From: a virus
DNA: 37,555 nucleotides
Virus record (IMG/VR): IMGVR_UViG_3300032431_000026
Location: 1 to 37,555 of that record
Direction: 5' to 3' (one strand)
A program made the position numbers and the translations under genes. The notes beneath the pieces were generated by a model, which searched no databases, was not told where the DNA came from, and saw only the letters and a program-made list of their open reading frames with translations. Numbering within the stretch: the stretch's first letter is position 1; every line of letters begins with the position of its first letter. Below are positions 29,958 through 37,518 of the stretch, piece by piece.

Positions 29958-30227
29958 ATGAGCAAGCAAATCACAAGTACCGAATTTCAGCAGATCCTCG
30001 AAAATTATGGCAGTAATTCAAACGTAACTATAACTGTTCGTAGCAAAGAGGTAACAGTCCTTAACAATGGTATGGTGTACAACCCCTTTAGTCCAAAAGT
30101 TAAGCAATACGGCATGGCAAGTGATACCAAAAACGCAGCTAATGCAATGAAGTTTATCGGATCGCAAGCAACGATAAGCAGCAATGCTTACCCACACATT
30201 TCAGGCAGCTACAATATTGAAGATTAA
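29958..30227 (+). CDS. Hypothetical protein, 89 aa
   Basis: ATG 29958 (MSKQITST) chosen because the frame upstream runs over the promoter. Contains an N-terminal helix (EFQQILENYG), a strand pair (NVTITVRSKEVTVLNNG), then PFSPKVKQYGMASDTKNA. No family recognised. First gene of the rightward accessory operon. Confidence 0.72.
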   Translation: MSKQITSTEFQQILENYGSNSNVTITVRSKEVTVLNNGMVYNPFSPKVKQYGMASDTKNAANAMKFIGSQATISSNAYPHISGSYNIED

Positions 30228-30235
30228 CACAAACC

Positions 30236-30253
30236 GCAGCCCCGTAAGGCTGC
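30236..30253 (+). other. Intercistronic hairpin
   Basis: GCAGCC / GGCTGC with 6-base loop between the first two genes of this operon; no T tract. Confidence 0.4.
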
Positions 30254-30269
30254 ACAAAATCAAAGCAAA

Positions 30270-30536
30270 ATGGATCAGTTCCCCAAGTACTTCCGCATCC
30301 TCGATTGGATGGTAGCGGTTCAGATAAGCGAAAAACACGGAGTGAGTGTAAGCCACACCAGCGATCCCTACATTATGCATGAGCGTGTAGAGAGCCTGTT
30401 ATACGTCCCCGGCAAAGGCGTACCGGTTGAGATACTGGCGCATGAATTTTATAAATTGTACGCCGAAACGCAGGCAACGCTGGCCGCAATGGTTGGCATT
30501 GAAGTATTTGCACTCGATCAAAACCCCGAATCATAA
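30270..30536 (+). CDS. Hypothetical protein, 88 aa
   Basis: MDQFPKYF start with leader AATCAAAGCAAA, similar to the type B leader. Middle part beta-rich (WMVAVQISEKHGVSVSH), then a helix EILAHEFYKLYAETQATLAAM. No family recognised. The stop overlaps the next ATG by one base (TAATG). Confidence 0.7.
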   Translation: MDQFPKYFRILDWMVAVQISEKHGVSVSHTSDPYIMHERVESLLYVPGKGVPVEILAHEFYKLYAETQATLAAMVGIEVFALDQNPES

Positions 30537-30820
30537 TGAGCAACTCACCCCAAGGTGCAGACCAGGATCCCCGCAATCCGTGCAACGAGCGGGAGTACCA
30601 GCCTTCCCGGGTTTGGGATCCGTATTACATCGTTGTTGATAAGGACGATCAGAACTATCAGTATGAAGTACACTTCCCTGACTTATTGCTAAGCAGTGAA
30701 GCGCACGACCTCGCAATAAGCTGGTGTAAAGAGAACGGGCATAAATATAACACCTGGAGCATAGACCTGCAGGACGATTTAAAACTAATTAGAACCGGAG
30801 AGTTCTATGAGGACTATTAA
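30536..30820 (+). CDS. Hypothetical protein, 94 aa
   Basis: Acidic, aromatic-rich protein: a polar, probably disordered first 25 residues, then VWDPYYIVVDKDDQNYQ, YEVHFPDLLLSSEAHDLA and WCKENGHKYNTWSIDLQDD. No known motif. Coupled to the preceding gene by TAATG, which supports it as real. Confidence 0.68.
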   Translation: MSNSPQGADQDPRNPCNEREYQPSRVWDPYYIVVDKDDQNYQYEVHFPDLLLSSEAHDLAISWCKENGHKYNTWSIDLQDDLKLIRTGEFYEDY

Positions 30821-30855
30821 TTACCGGCAGGCCGCGACCTGCGTAAAACTTCATT

Positions 30856-30969
30856 ATGAAAATATTAAAAAGAATAGGCTTACTTCCGTGGTGGTTATTA
30901 TCCGCCCTGATGGAACCGTCAGAGAGAGAAGAATTGGTAAAACTGCTAAGGGCAATACAAAATAATTAA
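30856..30969 (+). CDS. Small ORF, 37 aa (tentative)
   Basis: ATG 30856, leader AAAACTTCATT, stop two bases before the methyltransferase ATG. The peptide starts MKILKRIGLLPWWLL and ends in an amphipathic helix, so it may be membrane-associating. A competing frame opens at 30807 (MRTINYRQ, 52 aa, stop 30965), overlapping the previous gene. The 37-residue frame is preferred because a hairpin GCAGG/CCTGC (30829-30844) precedes it, as with other genes here. Confidence 0.4.
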   Translation: MKILKRIGLLPWWLLSALMEPSEREELVKLLRAIQNN

Positions 30970-30971
30970 AA

Positions 30972-31802
30972 ATGATATACAGGGATCATTTCCAGAACTA
31001 TAAAAGCTACGCAATACCTAAAGCGCAATTAATCATAGCTGATATTCCTTATAACTTAGGAAACAATGCTTATGCAAGCAACCCGGCATGGTATAAGGAT
31101 GGAGACAATACAAACGGTGAAAGCAATTTAGCGGGTAAAAGTTTTTTTGATACTGATGAAGATTTTAGACCCGCCGAATTTATGCACTTCTGCAGCACGA
31201 TGCTAAAGGCAGAAAAAAAGATAATTAAGGTTGACGGCGAAGCAAGACAAAAAGGCGATGCGCCGTGTATGATTATTTTTTGCGCTTTCGATCAGCAAAT
31301 GTATTTGATTGAATTGGCGAAGCGGTACGGATTAAATAATTATATAAACCTTGTATTTAGAAAAAACTTTTCTGCTCAGGTACTAAAGGCTAATATGAAG
31401 ATAGTTGGTAACTGTGAATACGGTTTGGTTCTTTATCGTGACCGTTTGCCAAAGTTTAGGAATAACGGCAAAATGATTTTTAACTGTATGGATTGGCCCA
31501 GGGACAATGAGAGCGAAAAAATCCATCCAACCCAAAAGCCGGTTGAACTTTTAAAGACGCTGATTGGTATATTTACGGATGAGGGAGACGTTGTTATTGA
31601 CCCCGTTGCTGGCAGTGGTTCAACTATAATAGCTGCTGAAAGAATGAATCGAAAAGGATATGGCTTTGAGATTAAGAAAGATTTTTTTACTAAAGCAAGT
31701 CTATGGCTGGCAGAGGAAAAGCTGGTTAAGAAGGAAATAAAAGAACTTGGATTCGCCAAATCAAAGATTGAGAAAAGTATGCTTACATTGTGGTCACAAT
31801 AA
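30972..31802 (+). CDS. DNA adenine methyltransferase (DIPY type)
   Basis: 276 residues. Catalytic motif IV reads ADIPYN (DIPY at 24-27, a variant of DPPY), and the SAM motif DPVAGSGST lies at 210-218, followed by KGYGFEIKKDFF. Motif order (IV before I) marks a beta-class N6-adenine or N4-cytosine enzyme. HPTQKPVELL before the SAM motif is typical of phage and Dam-independent methyltransferases. Probably protects phage DNA from restriction. Unrelated in N-terminal architecture to the ParB fusion, so two specificities are likely. Ends at a terminator (31827). Confidence 0.88.
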   Translation: MIYRDHFQNYKSYAIPKAQLIIADIPYNLGNNAYASNPAWYKDGDNTNGESNLAGKSFFDTDEDFRPAEFMHFCSTMLKAEKKIIKVDGEARQKGDAPCMIIFCAFDQQMYLIELAKRYGLNNYINLVFRKNFSAQVLKANMKIVGNCEYGLVLYRDRLPKFRNNGKMIFNCMDWPRDNESEKIHPTQKPVELLKTLIGIFTDEGDVVIDPVAGSGSTIIAAERMNRKGYGFEIKKDFFTKASLWLAEEKLVKKEIKELGFAKSKIEKSMLTLWSQ

Positions 31803-31826
31803 ATAATTAGCTTTCGTTTTGATTTA

Positions 31827-31850
31827 GCCCCGGTGTTTCTACATTGGGGC
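31827..31850 (+). terminator. Intrinsic terminator after methyltransferase
   Basis: GCCCCGGTG, loop TTTCTA, CATTGGGGC: nine pairs with two G-U, followed by GTTTCCC. The loop is identical to that of the terminator at 16963 on the other strand. The weak T tract suggests incomplete stopping. Confidence 0.68.
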
Positions 31851-31859
31851 GTTTCCCTG

Positions 31860-31917
31860 TGTGGATAACTTTATATAAATAAACTTACTGCGTATTAGTT
31901 TAATGAGTATCTTTGTA
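31860..31917 (+). promoter_or_regulatory. Promoter/operator module with DnaA box (P3)
   Basis: TGTGGATAA (31860-31868, perfect DnaA box on the minus strand), AATAAAC (31878-31884), GTTTAAT (31898-31904), -7 TATCTTTG (31908-31915). 47 of 58 positions equal P4 by hand count. Drives the gene at 31937. Confidence 0.75.
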
Positions 31918-31936
31918 AGAATAAAAACGAAATATC

Positions 31937-32236
31937 ATGAATACTACCAACACAACAACATCAACCACAATCCTAACTCAGTTAGGCGGTCGCAAATTTA
32001 TAGCCATGACAGGAGCAACCTGCTACGCTGATGGACAAACCTTAGTATCAAAGTTTAAGGGTTCAAAAGTTGCAAACATCATGTATGTAACGCTTAATGA
32101 AAATGATACCTATGATATTAAGATTTGCAAGTTTAAAGGCATGGACGTAAAAACCGTTAAGGAAGTAAACGGAGCTTATGCTGATATGTTGGTAACAATC
32201 TTTGAGAAAACAACCGGGTTAAGAACCAGTCTTTAG
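31937..32236 (+). CDS. Conserved small phage protein, 99 aa
   Basis: Threonine-rich N-terminus, then LGGRKFIAMTGATCYADG (15-33), a basic strand (TLVSKFKGSKVANIMYV), NENDTYDIKICKFKG and a C-terminal KEVNGAYADMLVTIFEKTTG. The block LGG-x-KFIAMTGA is familiar from many phages of diverse hosts, without assigned function. Monocistronic: promoter P3 upstream, terminator downstream; strong expression is plausible. Confidence 0.8.
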   Translation: MNTTNTTTSTTILTQLGGRKFIAMTGATCYADGQTLVSKFKGSKVANIMYVTLNENDTYDIKICKFKGMDVKTVKEVNGAYADMLVTIFEKTTGLRTSL

Positions 32237-32256
32237 CCCCCCCACTCTCACACCAG

Positions 32257-32276
32257 GCCAACCCTAACCGGTTGGC
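32257..32276 (+). terminator. Intrinsic terminator
   Basis: GCCAACC / GGTTGGC, seven pairs, loop CTAACC, followed by TTCTTTGTT. Ends the transcript from P3. Confidence 0.7.
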
Positions 32277-32337
32277 TTCTTTGTTACCGCCCCATCACGG
32301 CCATGCAGTCCTCGTTTAATGCTGTGCTGTTCATAGG

Positions 32338-32574
32338 TTATGGCTTAACTCCCGATACGTTCTGTAGCCGGTAAACACGGCATGGATAACTACCCTGTAA
32401 TTCGGCTGACATGAAGTCTTTCCCGATCTCTAATACATTGTGGTTTTTATCTACCCAAAGCCATTGTTCCGCAGCTCTTATTTTATCAGGTAGAATATTT
32501 GGAACCCTGTTTACCCAATCTTGCTTGCTTTTTAATTCAAACAGAAACTCCCCGTTAACTGTAATTTTTTCCAT
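32338..32574 (-). CDS. Hypothetical protein, 78 aa
   Basis: MEKITVNGEFLFELKSKQDW start, then EQWLWVDKNHNVLEIGKDF and SYPCRVYRLQ. A compact alpha/beta small protein similar to small conserved phage proteins I recall, unknown function. Last gene of the leftward early operon, 17 bases after the helicase stop. No obvious terminator follows on this strand. Confidence 0.72.
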   Translation of the reverse strand: MEKITVNGEFLFELKSKQDWVNRVPNILPDKIRAAEQWLWVDKNHNVLEIGKDFMSAELQGSYPCRVYRLQNVSGVKP

Positions 32575-32591
32575 GTTATTAAATTTAATAA

Positions 32592-33959
32592 TTAAAAATA
32601 CTTTTCCTGCTGTTCATCCACAACGTTATCAAACTTCTGTATGTCTTTGAAAAACTTAACCCTGATGCTCTCCAGGGAGCCATTACGGTGCTTCGCTATT
32701 TTAATCAGCAACTCATTAGCCTCAGCATCACCAGCCGCAACAAGTTCCTCGCTGGGCTTAACCAAAAATACAACCATATCGGCGTCCTGTTCAATGGCTC
32801 CACTTTCCCGGAGGCTCGCAAGTGATGGCCCCATCTTTTCGCTCTCACGGTTAAGCTGGCTCAGCGCAATAATGGGGATATGTAACTCTTTTGCCAGGTT
32901 CTTTAATCCCCGGCTAATGGATGAAATCTCCTGCTCCCGGTTTTGTCCCTTAGTGCGGTCACCGCTCATTAGTTGCAGGTAGTCAATAATAATCAACTTT
33001 ACGCCGTCCTTCTGTACCATCCTCCGGGCTTTGGCTTTCAATCCGAATAAATTGAGGTTAGGTTGGTCGTCTATAAATATCTTCAAACCGCTTACTTCTT
33101 TGGTTGCTATGTCCTCTATGTAGGCAAACTGTTCCATGGTCAAATCACCTTTTTTTAGCAGGGATAATTCAATCTTAACAGTCGCACTTATGATCCTTTC
33201 TGTCCATTGTTGATGGCTCATTTCGAGGCTGAAAATACCTACCCCGATCTGATCTGCTGCTAACCTTGCCAGGTTACCGGCTAATGCGGATTTACCAATG
33301 GATGGACGCGCAGCTAAAACAATTAGGTCTTGGGGTTGCCAACCGTCCGTGCATTTATCCAATTTTTCGATCCCGGTAGTGATTCCGCTGATACTTCCGA
33401 CCGGTTTATTCATAATGTCTACCAGCCTGTTTAAGACCGTTTCTACACTTTGGGCTATGGTTGTATAGGTTTTAGCCCTATCGTCCAATGACAAGGCTGC
33501 CAGACGGCCAGAAACGCTATCCAGCAACTCAAAGGCATCCTCAGCTTCATCAAAACCTGAATTTATCATTTCGTGGCCTATGCGGATCATCTCCCGTTTC
33601 ATGTGCTTTTCAGCCACTATTTTGCAGTGCCCCTCGACATGCGCACTACTCACTACATCGTTCGTTAATTTCGTGATGTAGTACGCTCCGCCAACGGCAT
33701 CAAGTTTGTCATTTTTGGTTAGCTGATCCATCACCGTCAGAAGGTCAATCGGTTGGCTTTCCCGGAACAGTTGCAGGATGGCTTTGAAGATTTCCTGGTG
33801 GGCATCGACATAAAACATTTCGGGTTGCAGAAGCTGAGCGGCTAACATTACGGAATCCTTTTCGAGCATGATTGCCCCCAGGATTGCTTCCTCCAAGTTT
33901 CTGCTTTGTGGCGGAACCTTGCCGTACTCACTTTGCAGCGGCCCATTCGTTTGCTTCAT
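32592..33959 (-). CDS. DnaB-like replicative helicase
   Basis: 455 residues from ATG 33959 (MKQTNGPL); ATG 33989 would overlap the upstream gene by 62 bases. N-terminal DnaB domain (NLEEAILGAIMLEKDS), RecA-like C-terminal domain with Walker A ARPSIGKSALAG (about 217-228), Walker B KLIIIDYLQLMSG, GPSLASLRESGAIEQDAD and the arginine-finger region IAKHRNGSLESIRVKF. It unwinds the fork as a hexamer. The upstream DUF4373/DnaD-like protein probably loads it. Confidence 0.94.
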   Translation of the reverse strand: MKQTNGPLQSEYGKVPPQSRNLEEAILGAIMLEKDSVMLAAQLLQPEMFYVDAHQEIFKAILQLFRESQPIDLLTVMDQLTKNDKLDAVGGAYYITKLTNDVVSSAHVEGHCKIVAEKHMKREMIRIGHEMINSGFDEAEDAFELLDSVSGRLAALSLDDRAKTYTTIAQSVETVLNRLVDIMNKPVGSISGITTGIEKLDKCTDGWQPQDLIVLAARPSIGKSALAGNLARLAADQIGVGIFSLEMSHQQWTERIISATVKIELSLLKKGDLTMEQFAYIEDIATKEVSGLKIFIDDQPNLNLFGLKAKARRMVQKDGVKLIIIDYLQLMSGDRTKGQNREQEISSISRGLKNLAKELHIPIIALSQLNRESEKMGPSLASLRESGAIEQDADMVVFLVKPSEELVAAGDAEANELLIKIAKHRNGSLESIRVKFFKDIQKFDNVVDEQQEKYF

Positions 33960-34578
33960 TGTACGTTGTTTGTTTTGTGAAAGTTGCACCCTTTTTTACC
34001 CACGCTTTTAACCGCTCTGATGTGTTCCAATTTTTCTCAGTTTCGAAGCGTAAATTTTCGCCGTCAAAGTTCGTCCAATATTTTGCAAACTTTTCTAACT
34101 CGGTTTGCTGGTATTGGTCTTTAAATTCAAAAAAAAGGAGTTCGGAAAATTCCTTTCCTTTCCTTTCCTTTTCTTTACTCTTATTTACTTTCCTTTCCTT
34201 TATAGCATTGCCATCGCATTGCGTTGGCAATGCGTTCGCATTTTCTTTGCCCCACCGTTTTTGCGCTGACTCGCTGGCTTTCAATGACTTAGACGAAACT
34301 GCTTCCAATCTGTTTTTAATTGTTGCGTTAAATATTTTTCCGTTTTTTTCAGAAAACAAGAAAAAATCTCGCAAAACACTCGCTATTATGATTTCCTTAA
34401 CACGTAAATCTTTAGAAATTCCTGGAATGTCGCAAGTTATTTCGTTGTTATTGATGTACAAGTCCTCGACAATAGCCCAATATACACCATACCCGACCAT
34501 GCCGTGCTTGCGGATTAGTTGCCTGATTTTCATGGTCTGTCGGCTATCGTAATCGTGGCTAAAATATGGCTTAATCAT
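33928..34578 (-). CDS. DUF4373/DnaD-like replication initiation protein
   Basis: 216 residues. The N-terminal ~95 match the Lin1244/DUF4373 winged-helix type domain (YFSHDYDSRQTMKIRQLIRK, MVGYGVYWAIVEDLY, NNEITCDIPG), common in Bacteroidota phage replication genes. A Lys/Glu linker (KERKVNKSKEKERKGKEF) leads to a C-terminal helix region with YWTNFDGE and WNTSERLKAWVKKG as in helicase loaders. Its overlap with the helicase gene fits a loader role. Product is soluble. Confidence 0.85.
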   Translation of the reverse strand: MIKPYFSHDYDSRQTMKIRQLIRKHGMVGYGVYWAIVEDLYINNNEITCDIPGISKDLRVKEIIIASVLRDFFLFSEKNGKIFNATIKNRLEAVSSKSLKASESAQKRWGKENANALPTQCDGNAIKERKVNKSKEKERKGKEFSELLFFEFKDQYQQTELEKFAKYWTNFDGENLRFETEKNWNTSERLKAWVKKGATFTKQTTYNEANEWAAAK

Positions 34579-35083
34579 GGGTGGTTTTTAACTTATAATA
34601 AGTCCTTAAAAATGCTGACTTTGCTTCGCCGGGTTTAAGGCAGTTTATAGGCGAATAAACTTTTTTATTTAGCATCAAAGTTGACCATTCCCATTCCAAC
34701 ATAAAGGTATCTGTCTGTTTTATCCTATTATGTAATGGATATTCAAAACCAAACTTTTGAGCAATTAACCCCATTAGATTGTCCTCTATTTCTTTGTAAT
34801 TACTCAGTCTTTTTTTTATCGGGCTTGGTATATCGAGCAAATATGCTTCGCTTGCATCGTGCAGTAATGCCCCTAATTGATATACTTCCTGCATTCCATT
34901 ACTCATTAATGTACAATGCTGAGCAACGGAGTAAAAGGTTGGCAAATGACCACTAAAGCGGCATTGATTTGACAATGCGTGGGCAATATCTTCAATGCAA
35001 ATCATTTCCGGAGTAGGCTCAAATACATTTACATAAATACCTGTAAATGTCCTGATGCAATCCGGAGTGTATAAGTTTTCCAT
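34571..35083 (-). CDS. HD-domain nucleotidase (YfbR-like)
   Basis: 170 residues. HD superfamily metal ligands: His35 in DIAHALS, His56 in SVAQHC, His75-Asp76 in GALLHDASEAYLLDIP, then Asp123 or nearby in KQTDTFMLEWEW. DIPSPIKKRL is typical of YfbR-type 5'-deoxynucleotidases. It would dephosphorylate dNMPs, adjusting nucleotide pools or removing modified nucleotides. Overlaps the replication gene by 8 bases. Confidence 0.85.
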   Translation of the reverse strand: MENLYTPDCIRTFTGIYVNVFEPTPEMICIEDIAHALSNQCRFSGHLPTFYSVAQHCTLMSNGMQEVYQLGALLHDASEAYLLDIPSPIKKRLSNYKEIEDNLMGLIAQKFGFEYPLHNRIKQTDTFMLEWEWSTLMLNKKVYSPINCLKPGEAKSAFLRTYYKLKTTHD

Positions 35084-35102
35084 AGAGTGTTTTTAGGGGT
35101 GA

Positions 35103-35384
35103 TTATGACCTTACTTCATCTAATAAAGAAGCATCACGATTTAAGGGTCTTTTTCTTTCACTACCATCTTTATTTAACACCCTCCCGGAATACCGAAAGT
35201 TGTAAGGTTTGCCGAAATAATACCAAATATGATCTATGATAATAGTACCCTTGGAATCGGTAAATTTATCACCTACTTTATACCGGCTGTGTAGTTTTGC
35301 ATACCTTTCAATAAGTGCCTTTTTTGACAGCCAGTGCTTTTCATCAAGCTGCTTTAACTTGTCTTGTAGTTGCTCTAAATTCAT
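35103..35384 (-). CDS. Hypothetical protein, 93 aa
   Basis: N-terminal coiled-coil helix (MNLEQLQDKLKQLDEKHWLS), then a small beta part (YKVGDKFTDSKGTIIIDHIW, NFRYSGRVLNKDG) that looks like an SH3-like barrel. Basic C-terminus. No family recognised. 19 bases upstream of the HD gene. Confidence 0.68.
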   Translation of the reverse strand: MNLEQLQDKLKQLDEKHWLSKKALIERYAKLHSRYKVGDKFTDSKGTIIIDHIWYYFGKPYNFRYSGRVLNKDGSERKRPLNRDASLLDEVRS

Positions 35385-35406
35385 AGTATTGTGTTTTATT
35401 AGTTAA

Positions 35407-35670
35407 TTAATCACCTTCACCGACAAAAACTTTATCCATATCAAGGTTAAAGTATTCAAATAAATCATTCATCCAAATGGCCATATAATTGCCTCTTAAA
35501 TTCATTTCCAGACCGGCATAATCAGGGGTAAATGTTTTTACTATTTCACAAAACTCTTGTAAGTGGGATATGTAAACAGAAATTATAATATCCGGCTTTC
35601 CTTTATTATTTTCTCTGTGCCATTCAACGCCGTTTTCGGACATGAACTTGCTGATTTGTAATTCTGTCAT
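35407..35670 (-). CDS. Hypothetical protein, 87 aa
   Basis: ATG 35670 (MTELQISK) after leader ACAACTTAAC; a TTG at 35694 would overlap the upstream gene by 13 bases. Helix (ISKFMSENGVEWH), strand (PDIIISVYISHLQEF), and an acidic C-terminus (YFNLDMDKVFVGEGD). No family recognised; acidic end and small size are compatible with a DNA-mimic or inhibitor, but this is speculation. Confidence 0.65.
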   Translation of the reverse strand: MTELQISKFMSENGVEWHRENNKGKPDIIISVYISHLQEFCEIVKTFTPDYAGLEMNLRGNYMAIWMNDLFEYFNLDMDKVFVGEGD

Positions 35671-35681
35671 GTTAAGTTGTT

Positions 35682-35909
35682 TTAAATAATCCAATTATAA
35701 AAACTCTCCAGGTCGTGCAGATACACCTCAAACCCGGCTTTGCGTATCCTCTGTACAGCATCGGGATCCGCATTCAGACCGTCTATAAATATAGTTTTGC
35801 CATCCTTTATGCACTGCAAACAAGGCCAATCGGGTTCCGTTATTTGTAGGCATAACCAGCCCTTCCGCTCTAATCGAGCGATAATAATACTCTGTATGTA
35901 GGTTTCCAT
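35682..35909 (-). CDS. VRR-NUC-like small protein lacking catalytic residues (tentative)
   Basis: 75 residues arranged like a minimal VRR-NUC nuclease: METYIQSIIIARLERKGWL helix, a strand, KDGKTIFIDGLNAD where E-x-K is expected, then AVQRIRKAGFEVYLHD and a C-terminal strand-helix. The Asp of the G-x-x-D position reads DWPCL and the E-x-K reads DGL, so it may be inactive. A DNA-binding or structural role is possible. The ATG overlaps the upstream stop (TAATG). Confidence 0.55.
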   Translation of the reverse strand: METYIQSIIIARLERKGWLCLQITEPDWPCLQCIKDGKTIFIDGLNADPDAVQRIRKAGFEVYLHDLESFYNWII

Positions 35910-36055
35910 TATGTCCGGTATGGCAAGGCCACGGCGTCAATCAAAGCCTGCACCTTTATTTTGTCTTTTAGCTTAACCCATACGCTAACTTGCACCTTTA
36001 GTTCCTCAGCAACCTTGGGCTTTGGCCCTCTTTTTAATCCGCTATCTTTTTCCAT
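35909..36055 (-). CDS. Small basic protein, 48 aa
   Basis: ATG 36055, TAA overlapping the next ATG by one base. Sequence begins MEKDSGLKRGPKPKVAEEL; RGPKPK resembles an AT-hook-like core, followed by KVQVSVWVKLKDKIKVQ. First gene of the leftward early operon, directly under promoter P7, so it may be regulatory. The -7 box ends only 5 bases before the ATG, suggesting a leaderless message. Confidence 0.6.
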   Translation of the reverse strand: MEKDSGLKRGPKPKVAEELKVQVSVWVKLKDKIKVQALIDAVALPYRT

Positions 36056-36059
36056 ACGG

Positions 36060-36121
36060 CAAATATACAATTAAACAAACTAAAATAAATTTTATTTATT
36101 CAATACAATCATTTAGCTTTG
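36060..36121. promoter_or_regulatory. Divergent early promoters P6 (+) and P7 (-)
   Basis: Plus strand -7 TAGCTTTG at 36114-36121 serves the ATPase operon; minus strand -7 TATATTTG at 36067-36060 serves the leftward early operon. Between them lies the repeat: ATTAAAC (36070-36076) and, 13 bases on, TTTTATT (36090-36096), a degenerate form of the AATAAAC/GTTTAWT pair seen at P1-P5. Confidence 0.65.
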
Positions 36122-36138
36122 CATCAAACTTATAATTT

Positions 36139-37032
36139 ATGTCACAACTTAGAAAAGCAACCAGGGAGCAGGTCAAACTCCGGCTCAATCTGTCCTCTCC
36201 ATCCGGGGGAGGTAAAACGTATTCGGCACTTCTGATGGCTTATGGCCTCGTTGGTAATTGGGATAAGATAGCCGTTATAGACACAGAGAACGGATCCGCA
36301 TCCTTATACAGCCATTTAGGGGACTTTAATGTTCTTGATCTTAAACCACCATTCACGCCGGAAAAATATACAGCCGCTATAAAGGACTGTGTTGATGCCC
36401 AAATGGAATGTGTAATAATAGATAGCAGTACTCACGAATGGACTTGCCTTTTGGAGCAAAACGAACAGTTGGCACAGGCTAAATATCGGGGCAATACGTG
36501 GGCTGCATTGGGTGAAACAACTCCCCGACATGATCGCTTCATTGATTCCATTCTGCATTGCAATGCCCATGTAATTACCTGCACTCGGTCCAAAACGGAA
36601 ACCGTAATGGGCGAGGATAAGAAAGTAAAGAAGGTGGGTATTAAGGATATACAGCGGGAAGGTTGGGAATACGAGTTAACGGTAAGCCTTAACATTGACA
36701 GGGATACACATAAGGCCATACCTTCAAAGGATCGAACTAACCTGTTTGAGAATACTCAGCCCTTCGTAATTACGGAGGATACCGGCAAACTGATAGCCGA
36801 TTGGTGTGCTCAGGGAGTTGCACCTGTACCGGATGCATCTGCCGCACCGGATGCCGCCTTATCGCTTGCAGCCTGTAAAACGGTTGCCGATCTTAAAGTA
36901 TGGAGGTCGACAACCGGTGCCACAATGACGCCGAAGATTAAGGCATTGTTTTTGGTAAGGTACAATACACTGAATGATAACGAACTGATTGAGCACGGAA
37001 ATAAACAAATGGAGGAAACAAATAATGGATAA
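36139..37032 (+). CDS. Sak4-like recombination ATPase
   Basis: 297 residues, RecA/AAA_24-type. Walker A PSGGGKT (21-27), VIDTENGSAS after the second strand, Walker B CVIIDSS (around 94), and HVITCTRSKTETV as a later core strand. Sak4-type proteins are single-domain Rad51-like ATPases that help phage strand annealing with SSB. The tail after ~residue 235 is variable between the two alleles in the window. The leader CAAACTTATAATTT precedes ATG, as in several other genes. Start of the early rightward operon. Confidence 0.85.
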   Translation: MSQLRKATREQVKLRLNLSSPSGGGKTYSALLMAYGLVGNWDKIAVIDTENGSASLYSHLGDFNVLDLKPPFTPEKYTAAIKDCVDAQMECVIIDSSTHEWTCLLEQNEQLAQAKYRGNTWAALGETTPRHDRFIDSILHCNAHVITCTRSKTETVMGEDKKVKKVGIKDIQREGWEYELTVSLNIDRDTHKAIPSKDRTNLFENTQPFVITEDTGKLIADWCAQGVAPVPDASAAPDAALSLAACKTVADLKVWRSTTGATMTPKIKALFLVRYNTLNDNELIEHGNKQMEETNNG

Positions 37033-37513
37033 CGAAATAATAATACCGGTGCAAATGGAGGAACTAAACGCCCCAAGGATTATCGCCCTTTTTGAGACCA
37101 CGAAGGCACAGCGCGGTACCTTTGTAACCGCCATCATTGAGGCCTTAGATGACGGCTATATCAACCCGCTCCGCCTAAAGTTCCAGCTTAAATGCATGGA
37201 GGACTTGATAAAGCAGATCAATGAAGATAATTCATTTAAAGATGCGGTATTGACCGAGGCGCAGAAGCACGGCAAAGGCAGCCATGCGTACCTTAACTGT
37301 GAGTTCTCTGTTAGGTCAACACCCGGCAAGTATGACTACACTAAAGATGCAGAGCATGTACAGCTAAAGGAGTTGCTAAAGAACCGTGAGAACTACCTAA
37401 AGGCGCTTCCATCTTATGGCAAAGAGATCGTTACCGAGGACGGCGAGTTGATCGTGGATTACCCCCCGCAATACACTGCCGGAGCCGATGCGGTTTTTAT
37501 CACCTTAAAATAA
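37025..37513 (+). CDS. Conserved phage protein downstream of recombination ATPase (allele 2)
   Basis: 162 residues, start MDNEIIIP overlapping the ATPase stop by 8 bases. Identical to the copy at 319-807 from about residue 41 to 123, different in most of the first 40 residues and in a few near 125-137. The next gene differs from the one after allele 1. See the finding on contig ends. Confidence 0.85.
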   Translation: MDNEIIIPVQMEELNAPRIIALFETTKAQRGTFVTAIIEALDDGYINPLRLKFQLKCMEDLIKQINEDNSFKDAVLTEAQKHGKGSHAYLNCEFSVRSTPGKYDYTKDAEHVQLKELLKNRENYLKALPSYGKEIVTEDGELIVDYPPQYTAGADAVFITLK

Positions 37514-37518
37514 ATATT

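Noticed and set aside
30807-30965. 52-residue frame MRTINYRQ overlapping the 94-aa gene
   Set aside because: Competes with the 37-aa frame at 30856; it overlaps the previous gene by 14 bases and runs through the hairpin. Not excluded, but less favoured.
32287-32333. 16-residue ORF after the 78-aa gene on the minus strand (MNSTALNE...)
   Set aside because: Too short, no coupling overlap and no supporting feature.
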